Assembly (NCBI GenBank): GCA_002371375.1
Contig: DFIB01000153.1
Span: forward strand, 1 to 21,058
Length of the DNA stretch: 21,058 nucleotides
Direction of reading: 5' to 3'
Source: Mageeibacillus sp. UBA3708
Lineage (GTDB): Bacteria; Bacillota; Clostridia; Saccharofermentanales; Saccharofermentanaceae
Shown: positions 1-7,049 of the stretch, piece after piece
Layout of the letters: each line of letters starts with the position of its first letter
How positions within the stretch are numbered: position 1 is the first letter of the stretch
Notes under the pieces: model-generated
Database searches by the model: none
Told to the model about the DNA's origin: nothing
What the model saw: only the letters and a program-made list of their open reading frames with translations
Position numbers and translations under genes: made by a program

Positions 1-2
1 TC

Positions 3-959
3 GGCGGGCTGTTATTGTTTATCTGTCTTATTGCCTTTATCATCAGATTCCTTGTGAGGCTTGCCGGCAGTGGAGGTGCTGTGAGGTTTGCCGTTAATAC
101 GATAAGCACGGTACTGATCATCGCTATACCGTTCACTGCTGTTTATCAGCTGATGCACGGGATCGGCTTCAGGAGGACTCCCGTTGCGGCTATAATGAAG
201 CTCCCCGGCGGCAAATATACCATAGACGATTACAGGCAGGCACTTGACTGGGCATACTACAACATGACTCTGGCCAGGACGAAGCTGGGCGAGGATTATG
301 CCGGCGTAGCTCATGCGGGCGAGAGCTTTGAATCCGTCTGCGAATATGCCAACGGGTTGATCGACTCTTTCTCGGAGAAATACGATATCGGACTGTCGCG
401 GAATTTTGTCAGGGCAAAGCCTGTATCACTCAGCAAATACTGGAGTCTGACACGGATCGTGGGCATGTATGATCCATTCCTCGGAGAAGCCAATGTCAAT
501 ACCGGGTATATTGATGTAACAAGCTTCCCCGTTACTGTATGTCACGAACTTTGCCATGCCAAAGGTTTTGCATCCGAGACTGACTGCAATATCATCGCCG
601 TCATAGCATGCACAATGTCGAACAGGCAGGAATTCAGATATGCCGGTTATTACTACATTTTCTGGGAGTTGTACGGCATTATAGCTGATTATGTCAAACA
701 TAATGGCGGAGAACTGCCGGGATATATGGACAGCAAGGCAATGGCACAGGTCTACCGTGATATGGCGGCTTCCCGTAGCTACTGGAAGAATGTTGATGAA
801 ATGTGGCTGTCCGAGCTGATCGCCGAGCTGTCAGAGGATGCTAACGATGCTTTCCTGAAGGCCAACGGAACGGAAGGTGTATCCACTTATCAGATCCCGA
901 GAGACGTCTATCTTGATTACTATATGATCTACGTCAAGCCGCTGGAGAAGAAGGGGTGA
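3..959 (+). CDS. DUF3810-type membrane zinc metallopeptidase (5' partial)
   Basis: Probable membrane-anchored zinc peptidase of the DUF3810 type; the substrate is unknown. The reading frame stays open to the left edge, so the true start lies outside the window. A TTG at 15 falls inside a hydrophobic stretch and is an unlikely start. Two hydrophobic segments open the visible protein (bases ~6-60 and ~90-150), followed by a soluble domain that should lie outside the membrane. Counting from the TTG, the zinc motif HELCH is at residues 177-181, preceded by a stretch typical of the family (SFPVTVC) and followed by ASETDCN, whose Glu is the likely third ligand. The tail matches the family pattern of a Tyr-rich helix (YAGYYYIFWELY). 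It ends 6 bases before hemZ, so the two are probably cotranscribed. Family call fairly sure; function inferred from the motif only. Confidence 0.8.
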   Translation, partial: GGLLLFICLIAFIIRFLVRLAGSGGAVRFAVNTISTVLIIAIPFTAVYQLMHGIGFRRTPVAAIMKLPGGKYTIDDYRQALDWAYYNMTLARTKLGEDYAGVAHAGESFESVCEYANGLIDSFSEKYDIGLSRNFVRAKPVSLSKYWSLTRIVGMYDPFLGEANVNTGYIDVTSFPVTVCHELCHAKGFASETDCNIIAVIACTMSNRQEFRYAGYYYIFWELYGIIADYVKHNGGELPGYMDSKAMAQVYRDMAASRSYWKNVDEMWLSELIAELSEDANDAFLKANGTEGVSTYQIPRDVYLDYYMIYVKPLEKKG

Positions 960-965
960 CCTGCC

Positions 966-2414
966 GTGCTTAAGATTATACTCAAAGGTCATGATAATTA
1001 TTACGGGGTCGCGGATGTTGTGAGAGCATTCTGGCATCATCCGACCGAAGACCGGGAGGCAGGATGCGTTACATGCGATGAGGCCCCGGATCAAATTCTT
1101 ATTTCTGAGGCTCTCCCCGGCAGCACGAAATGCTGTTCTCCCGACGGACGCATAAATGTGGAGCTTCCTGCCGTCACATCTCCCTACTCCTGCGGAAGAG
1201 AGGTAAAAAGATCTGTATATCAGGCACTTGCCGGATTATCGGGAAGAAAAGCCCCCTGGGGATGCCTTACGGGAATAAGACCAACGCTGATAGCCGGTGA
1301 GGAGAAGGACCCTTCACTTCTGGCAGACAGGTATTTTGTAAGACCGGACAAGGCAGAGCTTGCGTGGGAAACGTACAAAAACGAGAAGAGGATACTCGGA
1401 GGACTTCCTGAAGAGGATCTCAATATCTATGTCGGGATACCTTTCTGCCCGTCAAGATGTGAATACTGTTCCTTTATCTCTTCAGATATTCATCACCACA
1501 TGGGGAGACTTAGATCATACCTTGATGCTCTGGAAGGGGAGATAAAGTACTTAGGACCGCTTATCAGGCGCAATATCAGCACACTTTACATAGGTGGCGG
1601 GACTCCTACCGTATTTGATGATGATGACTTCGACAGACTCCTGGATATTGTATATGCCAGCATTCCTCTCGGAATATCAACAGAGGTGACCGTTGAGGCG
1701 GGAAGACCGGATACGATTACGAGACACAAGCTGGAGTCCATGCGCGTCAGAGGAATCGGCAGGGTATGCATCAATCCGCAGACAATGAATTCGGAGACAC
1801 TTCAGAAGCTCAACAGAAGACACACCGCAGAGGATACGGTACGGGTCTATGAGATGGCCCGCAAAGCCGGTTTTGAAGTTATCAACATGGATCTGATCGC
1901 AGGACTTAAATATGAGAATGCAGAAGACCATATCGAATCTGTCAGACGCCTCATAGAACTTGCTCCCGAGAACATTACTGTCCACACTTTATACAAGAAG
2001 AGAAGAGCTCAGATGAGTATGAAGGATGTTATGGGTGATGAGAATGATGATGTTGACCGGGCAGTAAGCATAGGACACAGCCTGCTCCGGGAGGCAGGAT
2101 ATATCCCGTACTATCTGTACAGGCAAAAGGATACCGGGCACGGTCTGGAGAATACGGGATTTGCGAAGCCCGGTACAGAATGTTCCTATAATGTTGCGAT
2201 GATGACTGATGCCAGGGATGTGTTGTCTTTCGGTGCGGGAGGAATGAGCAAGCGCGTGTTCGACAGACAGGGTGACAAGTACAGGGTGGAGAGGTGTCCC
2301 TGTATCAAGGATGTTATCGGCTATATCGATTCGTGGGAGAAGATGGCACAGCGCAAAGCGGATTTTTTTGATATAATTGGCGGAGACCAACATACAGGAG
2401 ATGTCACAAAGTGA
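966..2414 (+). CDS. hemZ: HemZ-type radical SAM protein (coproporphyrinogen dehydrogenase-like)
   Basis: Radical SAM enzyme of the HemZ branch of the HemN/HemW superfamily, annotated in Bacillota as oxygen-independent coproporphyrinogen III dehydrogenase. The 482 residues are close to the usual ~500 for HemZ, which carries an N-terminal extension of about 150 residues before the radical SAM core. The cluster-binding motif is visible as C161, C165 and C168 (CPSRCEYC), followed by the SAM-contacting GGGTPT near residue 210 and the downstream NPQTMN and DLIAGL stretches typical of HemN-like proteins. The GTG start at 966 has a purine-rich AAGAAGGGG just upstream, inside the end of the previous gene. 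No other haem gene is in the window, so a true role in haem synthesis is not shown; several HemN-like proteins act in haem handling or are of unknown use. Confidence 0.85.
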   Translation: MLKIILKGHDNYYGVADVVRAFWHHPTEDREAGCVTCDEAPDQILISEALPGSTKCCSPDGRINVELPAVTSPYSCGREVKRSVYQALAGLSGRKAPWGCLTGIRPTLIAGEEKDPSLLADRYFVRPDKAELAWETYKNEKRILGGLPEEDLNIYVGIPFCPSRCEYCSFISSDIHHHMGRLRSYLDALEGEIKYLGPLIRRNISTLYIGGGTPTVFDDDDFDRLLDIVYASIPLGISTEVTVEAGRPDTITRHKLESMRVRGIGRVCINPQTMNSETLQKLNRRHTAEDTVRVYEMARKAGFEVINMDLIAGLKYENAEDHIESVRRLIELAPENITVHTLYKKRRAQMSMKDVMGDENDDVDRAVSIGHSLLREAGYIPYYLYRQKDTGHGLENTGFAKPGTECSYNVAMMTDARDVLSFGAGGMSKRVFDRQGDKYRVERCPCIKDVIGYIDSWEKMAQRKADFFDIIGGDQHTGDVTK

Positions 2415-2668
2415 AGTGCCCGAGATGTAAGACGGAGAACGGTACGAGAACGATCTGCAGCAAATGCGGATATTTCATGTATCACCCTGATATTGCCAAC
2501 AGGCAGAAGATGACGAAGGGTCAGCAGGCTGTGGCTGATACGAAGATCGTCGGCAAGAAGGTCGGCAAAGTACTCAAGTATGTGTGGATGATAATAGTCC
2601 TGATAGTCACCAGCTTCTGGCTCGTTGCAGGAATGGTCTTCCTTATGGGTCTTATTACTGACGGATGA
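2411..2668 (+). CDS. small zinc-ribbon membrane protein
   Basis: An 85-residue protein I cannot name. The N terminus is a zinc ribbon with two CxxC pairs (C3/C6 and C16/C19). A basic, Lys-rich linker (residues ~30-56) follows, then one strongly hydrophobic segment near residues 57-80, so the ribbon probably faces the cytosol on a single-pass membrane protein. The GTG start overlaps the hemZ stop by 4 bases (GTGA), with AGGAG at 2396-2400 at good spacing, so it is translationally coupled to hemZ. The 3' end overlaps the end of ispD on the other strand. Zinc-ribbon plus membrane-helix proteins are common in Clostridia and mostly uncharacterised. The gene is credible; the function is unknown. 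Confidence 0.75.
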   Translation: MKCPRCKTENGTRTICSKCGYFMYHPDIANRQKMTKGQQAVADTKIVGKKVGKVLKYVWMIIVLIVTSFWLVAGMVFLMGLITDG

Positions 2669-3377
2669 GCGCCTCTGCGATCCTGATGTCTTCCGGCGTC
2701 GTTATCTTGATGTTGGAATAACTTCCTCTACACAGACATACCTTATATCCAAGAAGCTCTGCCAGAGCAGTGTCGTCCGTGGCAGTTATATTGTTATCTT
2801 CCGCATATCTGTACGCCTTCGACAGCACATTGAACCTGAAGCACTGAGGGGTCTGGATCTCCATGAGATGATCCCTGTCAGGCGTGGATTCTACTACAGG
2901 AAGACCGTCTTCCGTATCACCTGTTATCTTGATCGTATTCTTGGCGGGGACAGCGGCGGCACAGACGTCGCAACGTGTTAATGCATCGGCACAGGAGTGC
3001 AGCGTATCCTGATCAATGAGGCACCTGGCTCCGTCGTGAATGAAAACAATACTACTGTCACCGATACCCAGATCCCTCAAATAGCTTACGCCTCTTCCTA
3101 CGGATTCCGTCCTCGTGGCGCCTCCTTCGATCACGGCTTCAACACAGGTGATGCCGTACTCCGCAATAAGAGCCCTGATACCGCCGGTAAGTGATCTGCC
3201 GGTAACCACTACAGTCCTCATTATATAGTCATTGTAAATGAAATCCTCAAATGCCCTGAGGGTCCTGATGATCACCGGGATACCTGCCAGGTCCATCATT
3301 ATCTTGGGGACGGATCCGCCCATCCTCTCGCTTCTGCCGGCTGCCGGTATGATAACGTATATAGTCTTCTTTGTCAT
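2655..3377 (-). CDS. ispD: 2-C-methyl-D-erythritol 4-phosphate cytidylyltransferase
   Basis: Third enzyme of the MEP isoprenoid pathway: transfers CMP from CTP to methylerythritol phosphate in the cytosol. The 240 residues match the family length. The nucleotide-binding signature is near the N terminus (PAAGRSERMGG...PK), HDGAR stands for the family's HDaAR motif, and the substrate-side stretch TPQCF plus TDDTALAE and the closing ITTPEDIRIAEALI are all present. The frame could open further upstream inside radA, but the ATG at 3377 gives a family-typical N terminus and has a GAGG just ahead. It follows radA by 7 bases, so the two form an operon. No ispF follows, although ispD and ispF are often adjacent. 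Confidence 0.93.
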   Translation of the reverse strand: MTKKTIYVIIPAAGRSERMGGSVPKIMMDLAGIPVIIRTLRAFEDFIYNDYIMRTVVVTGRSLTGGIRALIAEYGITCVEAVIEGGATRTESVGRGVSYLRDLGIGDSSIVFIHDGARCLIDQDTLHSCADALTRCDVCAAAVPAKNTIKITGDTEDGLPVVESTPDRDHLMEIQTPQCFRFNVLSKAYRYAEDNNITATDDTALAELLGYKVCLCRGSYSNIKITTPEDIRIAEALIRQ

Positions 3378-3384
3378 AACAGCC

Positions 3385-4803
3385 TCATGCAAAGACGATG
3401 TCCGCGGCTTCGTGGATGTTATCCGCATAGATAAATTCCAATCCGGACGCGAGATTCTCTTTGTTCTTGTCTATATCCTTTGCCATAGCACCCGGGAGCA
3501 AGACGCTATTTATCCCCAGAGATACGGCTTCCGTAAGTCTCTTGGCAAGTCCCGCCACGGGCCTTATCTCTCCCGACAGCCCGATCTCGCCCAGTATCAG
3601 CGTGTTACTCTTCGCCGGGATGTCCCTGACGGATGAGATTATCGCGCATGCCAGTGCAAGGTCAGTCGCCGGGTCAGATATCTTCAGTCCGCTTATTACG
3701 TTGACAAAGATATCCTTCGAGGCGAGCCCCATCGGGAAATTCTTCTCGCACACGGCGATTATCATGTTCGTCCGCGCCCTGTCAGGACCGTATGTCATTC
3801 TCTGCGGGTTCTGATAGCAGCTGTCGGTAACGAGTGCCTGTATCTCGATGGGGAGAGCCGTGCTTCCTTCGATCGCTGCCGTGAGGACGGATCCTGCCGC
3901 ATTAAGAGGCCTTCCGGATATGAGCAGGGCAGACGCATTAGGTACAGGCATGAGCCCTGTGCTGCTCATCTCGAGAAAGGATAGTTCCCCGCTCTTGCCG
4001 AATCTGTTCTTGAGCACCCGTAAAATCCTGTAACCGCCGGAACTGTCACCCTCAAAATCGAGCACCGTATCGACCATGTGTTCCAGTATCTTCGGACCTG
4101 CTATAGATCCTTCCTTTGTTATGTGTCCGACCAGGATGATCGAAATGTTATTAGTCTTCGCAATCCTCACAAGCCCGGCCGTTACTTCGCGCGCCTGTGT
4201 GACGCTGCCCGGAGTTCCGGATACCTGCTCCGAATAGAGCGTCTGGATCGAATCAATGATGACAAGCCCCGGATGCTTATCCGCTATCTCTTCTGCTATT
4301 GTCTCAAATCTGGTCTGAGCGCAGATCAGGATATCCCGGGTTACGCCGAGCCTGTCTGCCCTCATCTTAATCTGAGCCGGTGATTCCTCGCCTGACACAT
4401 AGAAAACGTCCGAATCCGGTGAGTCATATCTGTCTGCAAGCTGAAGAAGGAGCGTGGATTTGCCGATGCCCGGTTCTCCTGCAACGAGGGTTACTGAGCC
4501 GTCACAGATGCCTCCTCCGAACAATCTGTCGAGTTCGCTGCTCCCGGTACTGTGCCTGTGATATATCTCCTTGCCGCATTCCGACAGCTTCAGCGTAGTG
4601 TTGCTTGCCGTCCACGAATAAGAGGATGCCGTGTATACCGGGGACACGCTGCTGCCTGCCTTGCCGGAAACTGCTTTGGACGTGCTGTCTGCGGGTGCTT
4701 CGACAAAAGAGCTAAAGCTCCCGCATCCCGGGCATTTGCCCAGCCAGCCTATTGATTCATATCCGCATTCCTTACAGAAAAAGGTGTTGTTCTTCTTAGC
4801 CAT
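3385..4803 (-). CDS. radA: DNA repair protein RadA (Sms)
   Basis: RecA-like ATPase and DnaB-type helicase that helps process recombination intermediates. The domain order is complete. It starts with a C4 zinc finger (C10, C13, C24, C27), then the ATPase core with Walker A GEPGIGKST at residues 109-117. The RadA-specific KNRFG motif follows, and the C-terminal Lon-protease-like domain ends the protein (region around GEIGLSGEIRPV). Length of 472 residues is typical (about 450-460). The start is taken at ATG 4803 (MAKKNN), the family-typical N terminus. A GTG 6 codons upstream at 4821 is in frame, but neither start has a strong ribosome binding site. It is divergent from the DUF885 lipoprotein gene and is followed at once by ispD. 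Confidence 0.95.
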   Translation of the reverse strand: MAKKNNTFFCKECGYESIGWLGKCPGCGSFSSFVEAPADSTSKAVSGKAGSSVSPVYTASSYSWTASNTTLKLSECGKEIYHRHSTGSSELDRLFGGGICDGSVTLVAGEPGIGKSTLLLQLADRYDSPDSDVFYVSGEESPAQIKMRADRLGVTRDILICAQTRFETIAEEIADKHPGLVIIDSIQTLYSEQVSGTPGSVTQAREVTAGLVRIAKTNNISIILVGHITKEGSIAGPKILEHMVDTVLDFEGDSSGGYRILRVLKNRFGKSGELSFLEMSSTGLMPVPNASALLISGRPLNAAGSVLTAAIEGSTALPIEIQALVTDSCYQNPQRMTYGPDRARTNMIIAVCEKNFPMGLASKDIFVNVISGLKISDPATDLALACAIISSVRDIPAKSNTLILGEIGLSGEIRPVAGLAKRLTEAVSLGINSVLLPGAMAKDIDKNKENLASGLEFIYADNIHEAADIVFA

Positions 4804-4925
4804 GATGATAACAACCGTCACTTATTTATTTATGCTAAGTATACCAAATGATTTTGGTGTATAATAGCGGTTGTTCATCAATAAGGGAAGATGACGAGTT
4901 TAACAGTAATGGAGGAATTCCGCAA
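4804..4925. promoter_or_regulatory. divergent promoter region between radA and the DUF885 gene
   Basis: This 122-base gap separates divergent genes. On the plus strand a perfect -10 box, TATAAT, lies at 4860-4865, with no clear -35. On the minus strand TATACT (4843-4838) is a plausible -10 for radA. Between them sits a near-palindrome, ACCAAA-TGAT-TTTGGT at 4843-4858, which extends to 4840-4861 with one mismatch. A regulator bound there would touch both -10 boxes. GGAGG at 4911-4915 serves the downstream ATG at 4926 with 10 bases of spacing. The boxes are read by eye and not mapped. Confidence 0.5.
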
Positions 4926-6899
4926 ATGAAAAGATTCAGCATAAGGTGCATTGCCTTGCTGCTGTCAGTCCTTATGGTTATGTCCATGACTTCCTGCAGT
5001 CTGATAAGGAAGGTATCTGACAGTGACGATGACAGCAGGAATGAGCTTGATGACGATGACGATGATGATGACGAGACTCGTGCTACACGGGGAACTTCTG
5101 ATACTTCGGCGCAGACTGCGCCCGATCCTACAGTGCCTTCAGGCAGCGACCTGACTTATCCGGACCAGAAGGGTACGCCGCTGTCGCAGATCCATCCTGT
5201 AAGGACTCCCGGCAATGTTACCGGGGCAGAAGCGGCCAGGACCGTTAAGGAAGTGGAAGATGAGATGATAAAGAACGGTGTTGAGAGTTATGTCGATACC
5301 TCTATCCTTTTTGAGCATCCCGAGAATTACGGGCTCAGCACGGATGAGGTAACGTGGGGGAAGATCGATACCGATAATACGGAGGCTATTGATTTCAATA
5401 ACAAAATGCTCGATAAGCTCCTGACGGTGGATCCGGATTCCCTGTCCAAAGATGACAGGATCTGCTATGACAAGATGCTGTGGGATGTTGAGGAGAATGT
5501 ATATGCTCTTCAGTATTCTGCCTTCAATTACTATGAATCCATCCTTAATCCCCTTACGGGACCTCAGTGTGAGATACTTTTTATACTTGACGTAATACCC
5601 GTAAACTCCAAAGAGGAAGCAGAGAATTACATCCTTCTGGTCAAGGATGTGGACAGATATTATGATGAGATTTGTAAGTTCGAGGAAGACAGGGTAAAGT
5701 ACGGATTTGCTTCAGGAGATGAGACTTATAAGCAGATCGCGGAGTCCTTTGACAACCTCGTAAAGGTCAAGGATACATGCTTCCTTTATGATTCATTTGC
5801 AAAAAAGCTCGATAAGGTGGCAGGTCTGTCCGATGCTGATAAGAAGGATCTTATCGCGCGGCATGATGATGCAATGAAGAATTCCATGTTCCCTGAATTT
5901 GAGGAATGTGCTCAAAGGATGCGTGCCCTGATAGGAAGCGGGGGAGGCGGAACCGGACTTACGGAGTTTGCAGGATCTCAAGAGTATTATTCCTTTTTGT
6001 GCAGGAAGCTGTCCAACAGTAATAAGTCAGTCATAGAGCTGAGGAAGAATCTTGACGATACGATCGATTCTGTTGTCACGGCGCTGATCGGAATCCTGAA
6101 CGATCCCAATTATAACCGTTCCGCATACGCTACACATTCATACAATAAGGGCAGTCTGGATGCCAATCTCGATTTCCTCAAGGAGCAGGTAAAGGCTGAC
6201 TTCCCGGATCTGCACGATCATTCTTACCAGGTGATCAATGTGCCCAAGGAACTCCAGGATAATTTCAGTCCCGCTGCTTACCTGGGCTACCATCTCGATA
6301 ACTATAATTCCAACCAGATCATAGTCAACGAGAAAGACTCCGGCCGTGATTTCGGTGTTACATGCTCTCATGAAGGATATCCCGGTCACATGTTCCAGTC
6401 CGTCTATACCAGGAGCAAAACATCACACCCCTACATGTATATTTTTGACTCGATCGGATATGCCGAAGGATGGGCAACGTACGTTGAGAATTACTCCATG
6501 AAATACTTCGACAGCGACGAGAGAGTAAGGACGATGGTCAAGATAAACGATGAATTGAACATCCTTTTGATGGCAAGATGTGATATCGGTATCCATACTC
6601 AGGGATGGAGTGCCCAGGACTGCGCAGACTACTTCACCAAAGCGTATTTCGGGAGGATCATGCCCAATTATAAGGCCGGAGCTGCCGATATGAAGGATCT
6701 TTACGACCTTCTTGTCTCCGATCCCGGATATGCAGTCAAATACGGATGCGGTTTTGTCAATACGGGGCTCGTAATACAGGCTGCACATGATCAGTTCCCG
6801 AATGCAACGGACAAAGAGATCCATACGGCATATCTTAATGCACTGCCCGGGACTTTTGAACAGATCAGAAATAATATGTTCAGTGAGCTTCAGGGCTGA
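4926..6899 (+). CDS. DUF885 family lipoprotein metallopeptidase
   Basis: Predicted exported lipoprotein with a gluzincin-like zinc peptidase domain of the DUF885 family; the substrate is unknown. The signal peptide (basic MKRFSIR, then a hydrophobic core) ends in a lipobox MTSC, making C24 the likely lipidated residue. An Asp-rich linker with eight consecutive Asp (42-49) and a Ser/Thr/Pro stretch follow. The long catalytic domain carries the family's variant zinc motif HEGYPGH at 482-488, with the downstream ligand candidate E514 in YAEGWATY, so it looks active. Length is 657 residues. The frame is open upstream to 4848, but ATG 4926 has GGAGG at 4911-4915 and gives a clean signal peptide. 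It probably acts at the outer face of the membrane. It has its own promoter region and a hairpin terminator downstream, so it is likely monocistronic. Confidence 0.87.
   Translation: MKRFSIRCIALLLSVLMVMSMTSCSLIRKVSDSDDDSRNELDDDDDDDDETRATRGTSDTSAQTAPDPTVPSGSDLTYPDQKGTPLSQIHPVRTPGNVTGAEAARTVKEVEDEMIKNGVESYVDTSILFEHPENYGLSTDEVTWGKIDTDNTEAIDFNNKMLDKLLTVDPDSLSKDDRICYDKMLWDVEENVYALQYSAFNYYESILNPLTGPQCEILFILDVIPVNSKEEAENYILLVKDVDRYYDEICKFEEDRVKYGFASGDETYKQIAESFDNLVKVKDTCFLYDSFAKKLDKVAGLSDADKKDLIARHDDAMKNSMFPEFEECAQRMRALIGSGGGGTGLTEFAGSQEYYSFLCRKLSNSNKSVIELRKNLDDTIDSVVTALIGILNDPNYNRSAYATHSYNKGSLDANLDFLKEQVKADFPDLHDHSYQVINVPKELQDNFSPAAYLGYHLDNYNSNQIIVNEKDSGRDFGVTCSHEGYPGHMFQSVYTRSKTSHPYMYIFDSIGYAEGWATYVENYSMKYFDSDERVRTMVKINDELNILLMARCDIGIHTQGWSAQDCADYFTKAYFGRIMPNYKAGAADMKDLYDLLVSDPGYAVKYGCGFVNTGLVIQAAHDQFPNATDKEIHTAYLNALPGTFEQIRNNMFSELQG
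5049..5072 (+). repeat. poly-aspartate codon run
   Basis: Eight consecutive Asp codons (GAT/GAC mixed) inside the linker of the DUF885 lipoprotein, residues 42-49, next to the lipidated end. The codon mix is not a pure slippage tract, which points to selection for acidity or flexibility. Only its presence is visible; its purpose is inferred. Confidence 0.7.
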
Positions 6900-6924
6900 T
6901 ATCGTGAGTTTTGAAGGGTGGAAA

Positions 6925-6956
6925 AGAGGGTGTTCCGGATGCCGGGACACCCTTTC
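6925..6956 (+). terminator. hairpin terminator after the DUF885 gene
   Basis: The arms GGGTGTTCC (6928-6936) and GGGACACCC (6944-6952) form a 9-bp stem with one G:T pair and a 7-base loop. Three further A:T or G:T pairs extend the base. The 3' arm is followed by only TTTC, a short U tract, so termination may be incomplete. It lies 29 bases after the DUF885 stop codon. Confidence 0.65.
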
Positions 6957-6991
6957 AATGTAACAACTGTGTTAAAAAAAGGAAAAAAAAC

Positions 6992-7041
6992 TTGTCATAA
7001 AAAACCTTGTGATATAATTATCCTGAATAAATATATGGAGG
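6992..7041 (+). promoter_or_regulatory. promoter and ribosome binding site for the PP2C/LysM-like gene
   Basis: TTGTCA at 6992-6997 and TATAAT at 7013-7018 are separated by 15 bases, slightly short of the preferred 17. An A-rich tract (6975-6990) lies just upstream and could act as an UP-like element. GGAGG at 7037-7041 precedes the ATG at 7050 by 8 bases. A small inverted repeat, TAACA-ACTG-TGTTA, sits further upstream at 6961-6974. Confidence 0.55.
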
Positions 7042-7049
7042 ATTGGTAA

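Noticed and set aside
2372..2377. TATAAT inside the end of hemZ, 34 bases before the zinc-ribbon gene
   Set aside because: It codes for conserved-frame residues, has only a poly-T stretch upstream and no -35; the 4-base gene overlap argues for cotranscription.
6961..6974. TAACA-ACTG-TGTTA inverted repeat upstream of the PP2C/LysM-like promoter
   Set aside because: Only 5-bp arms in AT-rich DNA, too short to call an operator without repeats elsewhere.
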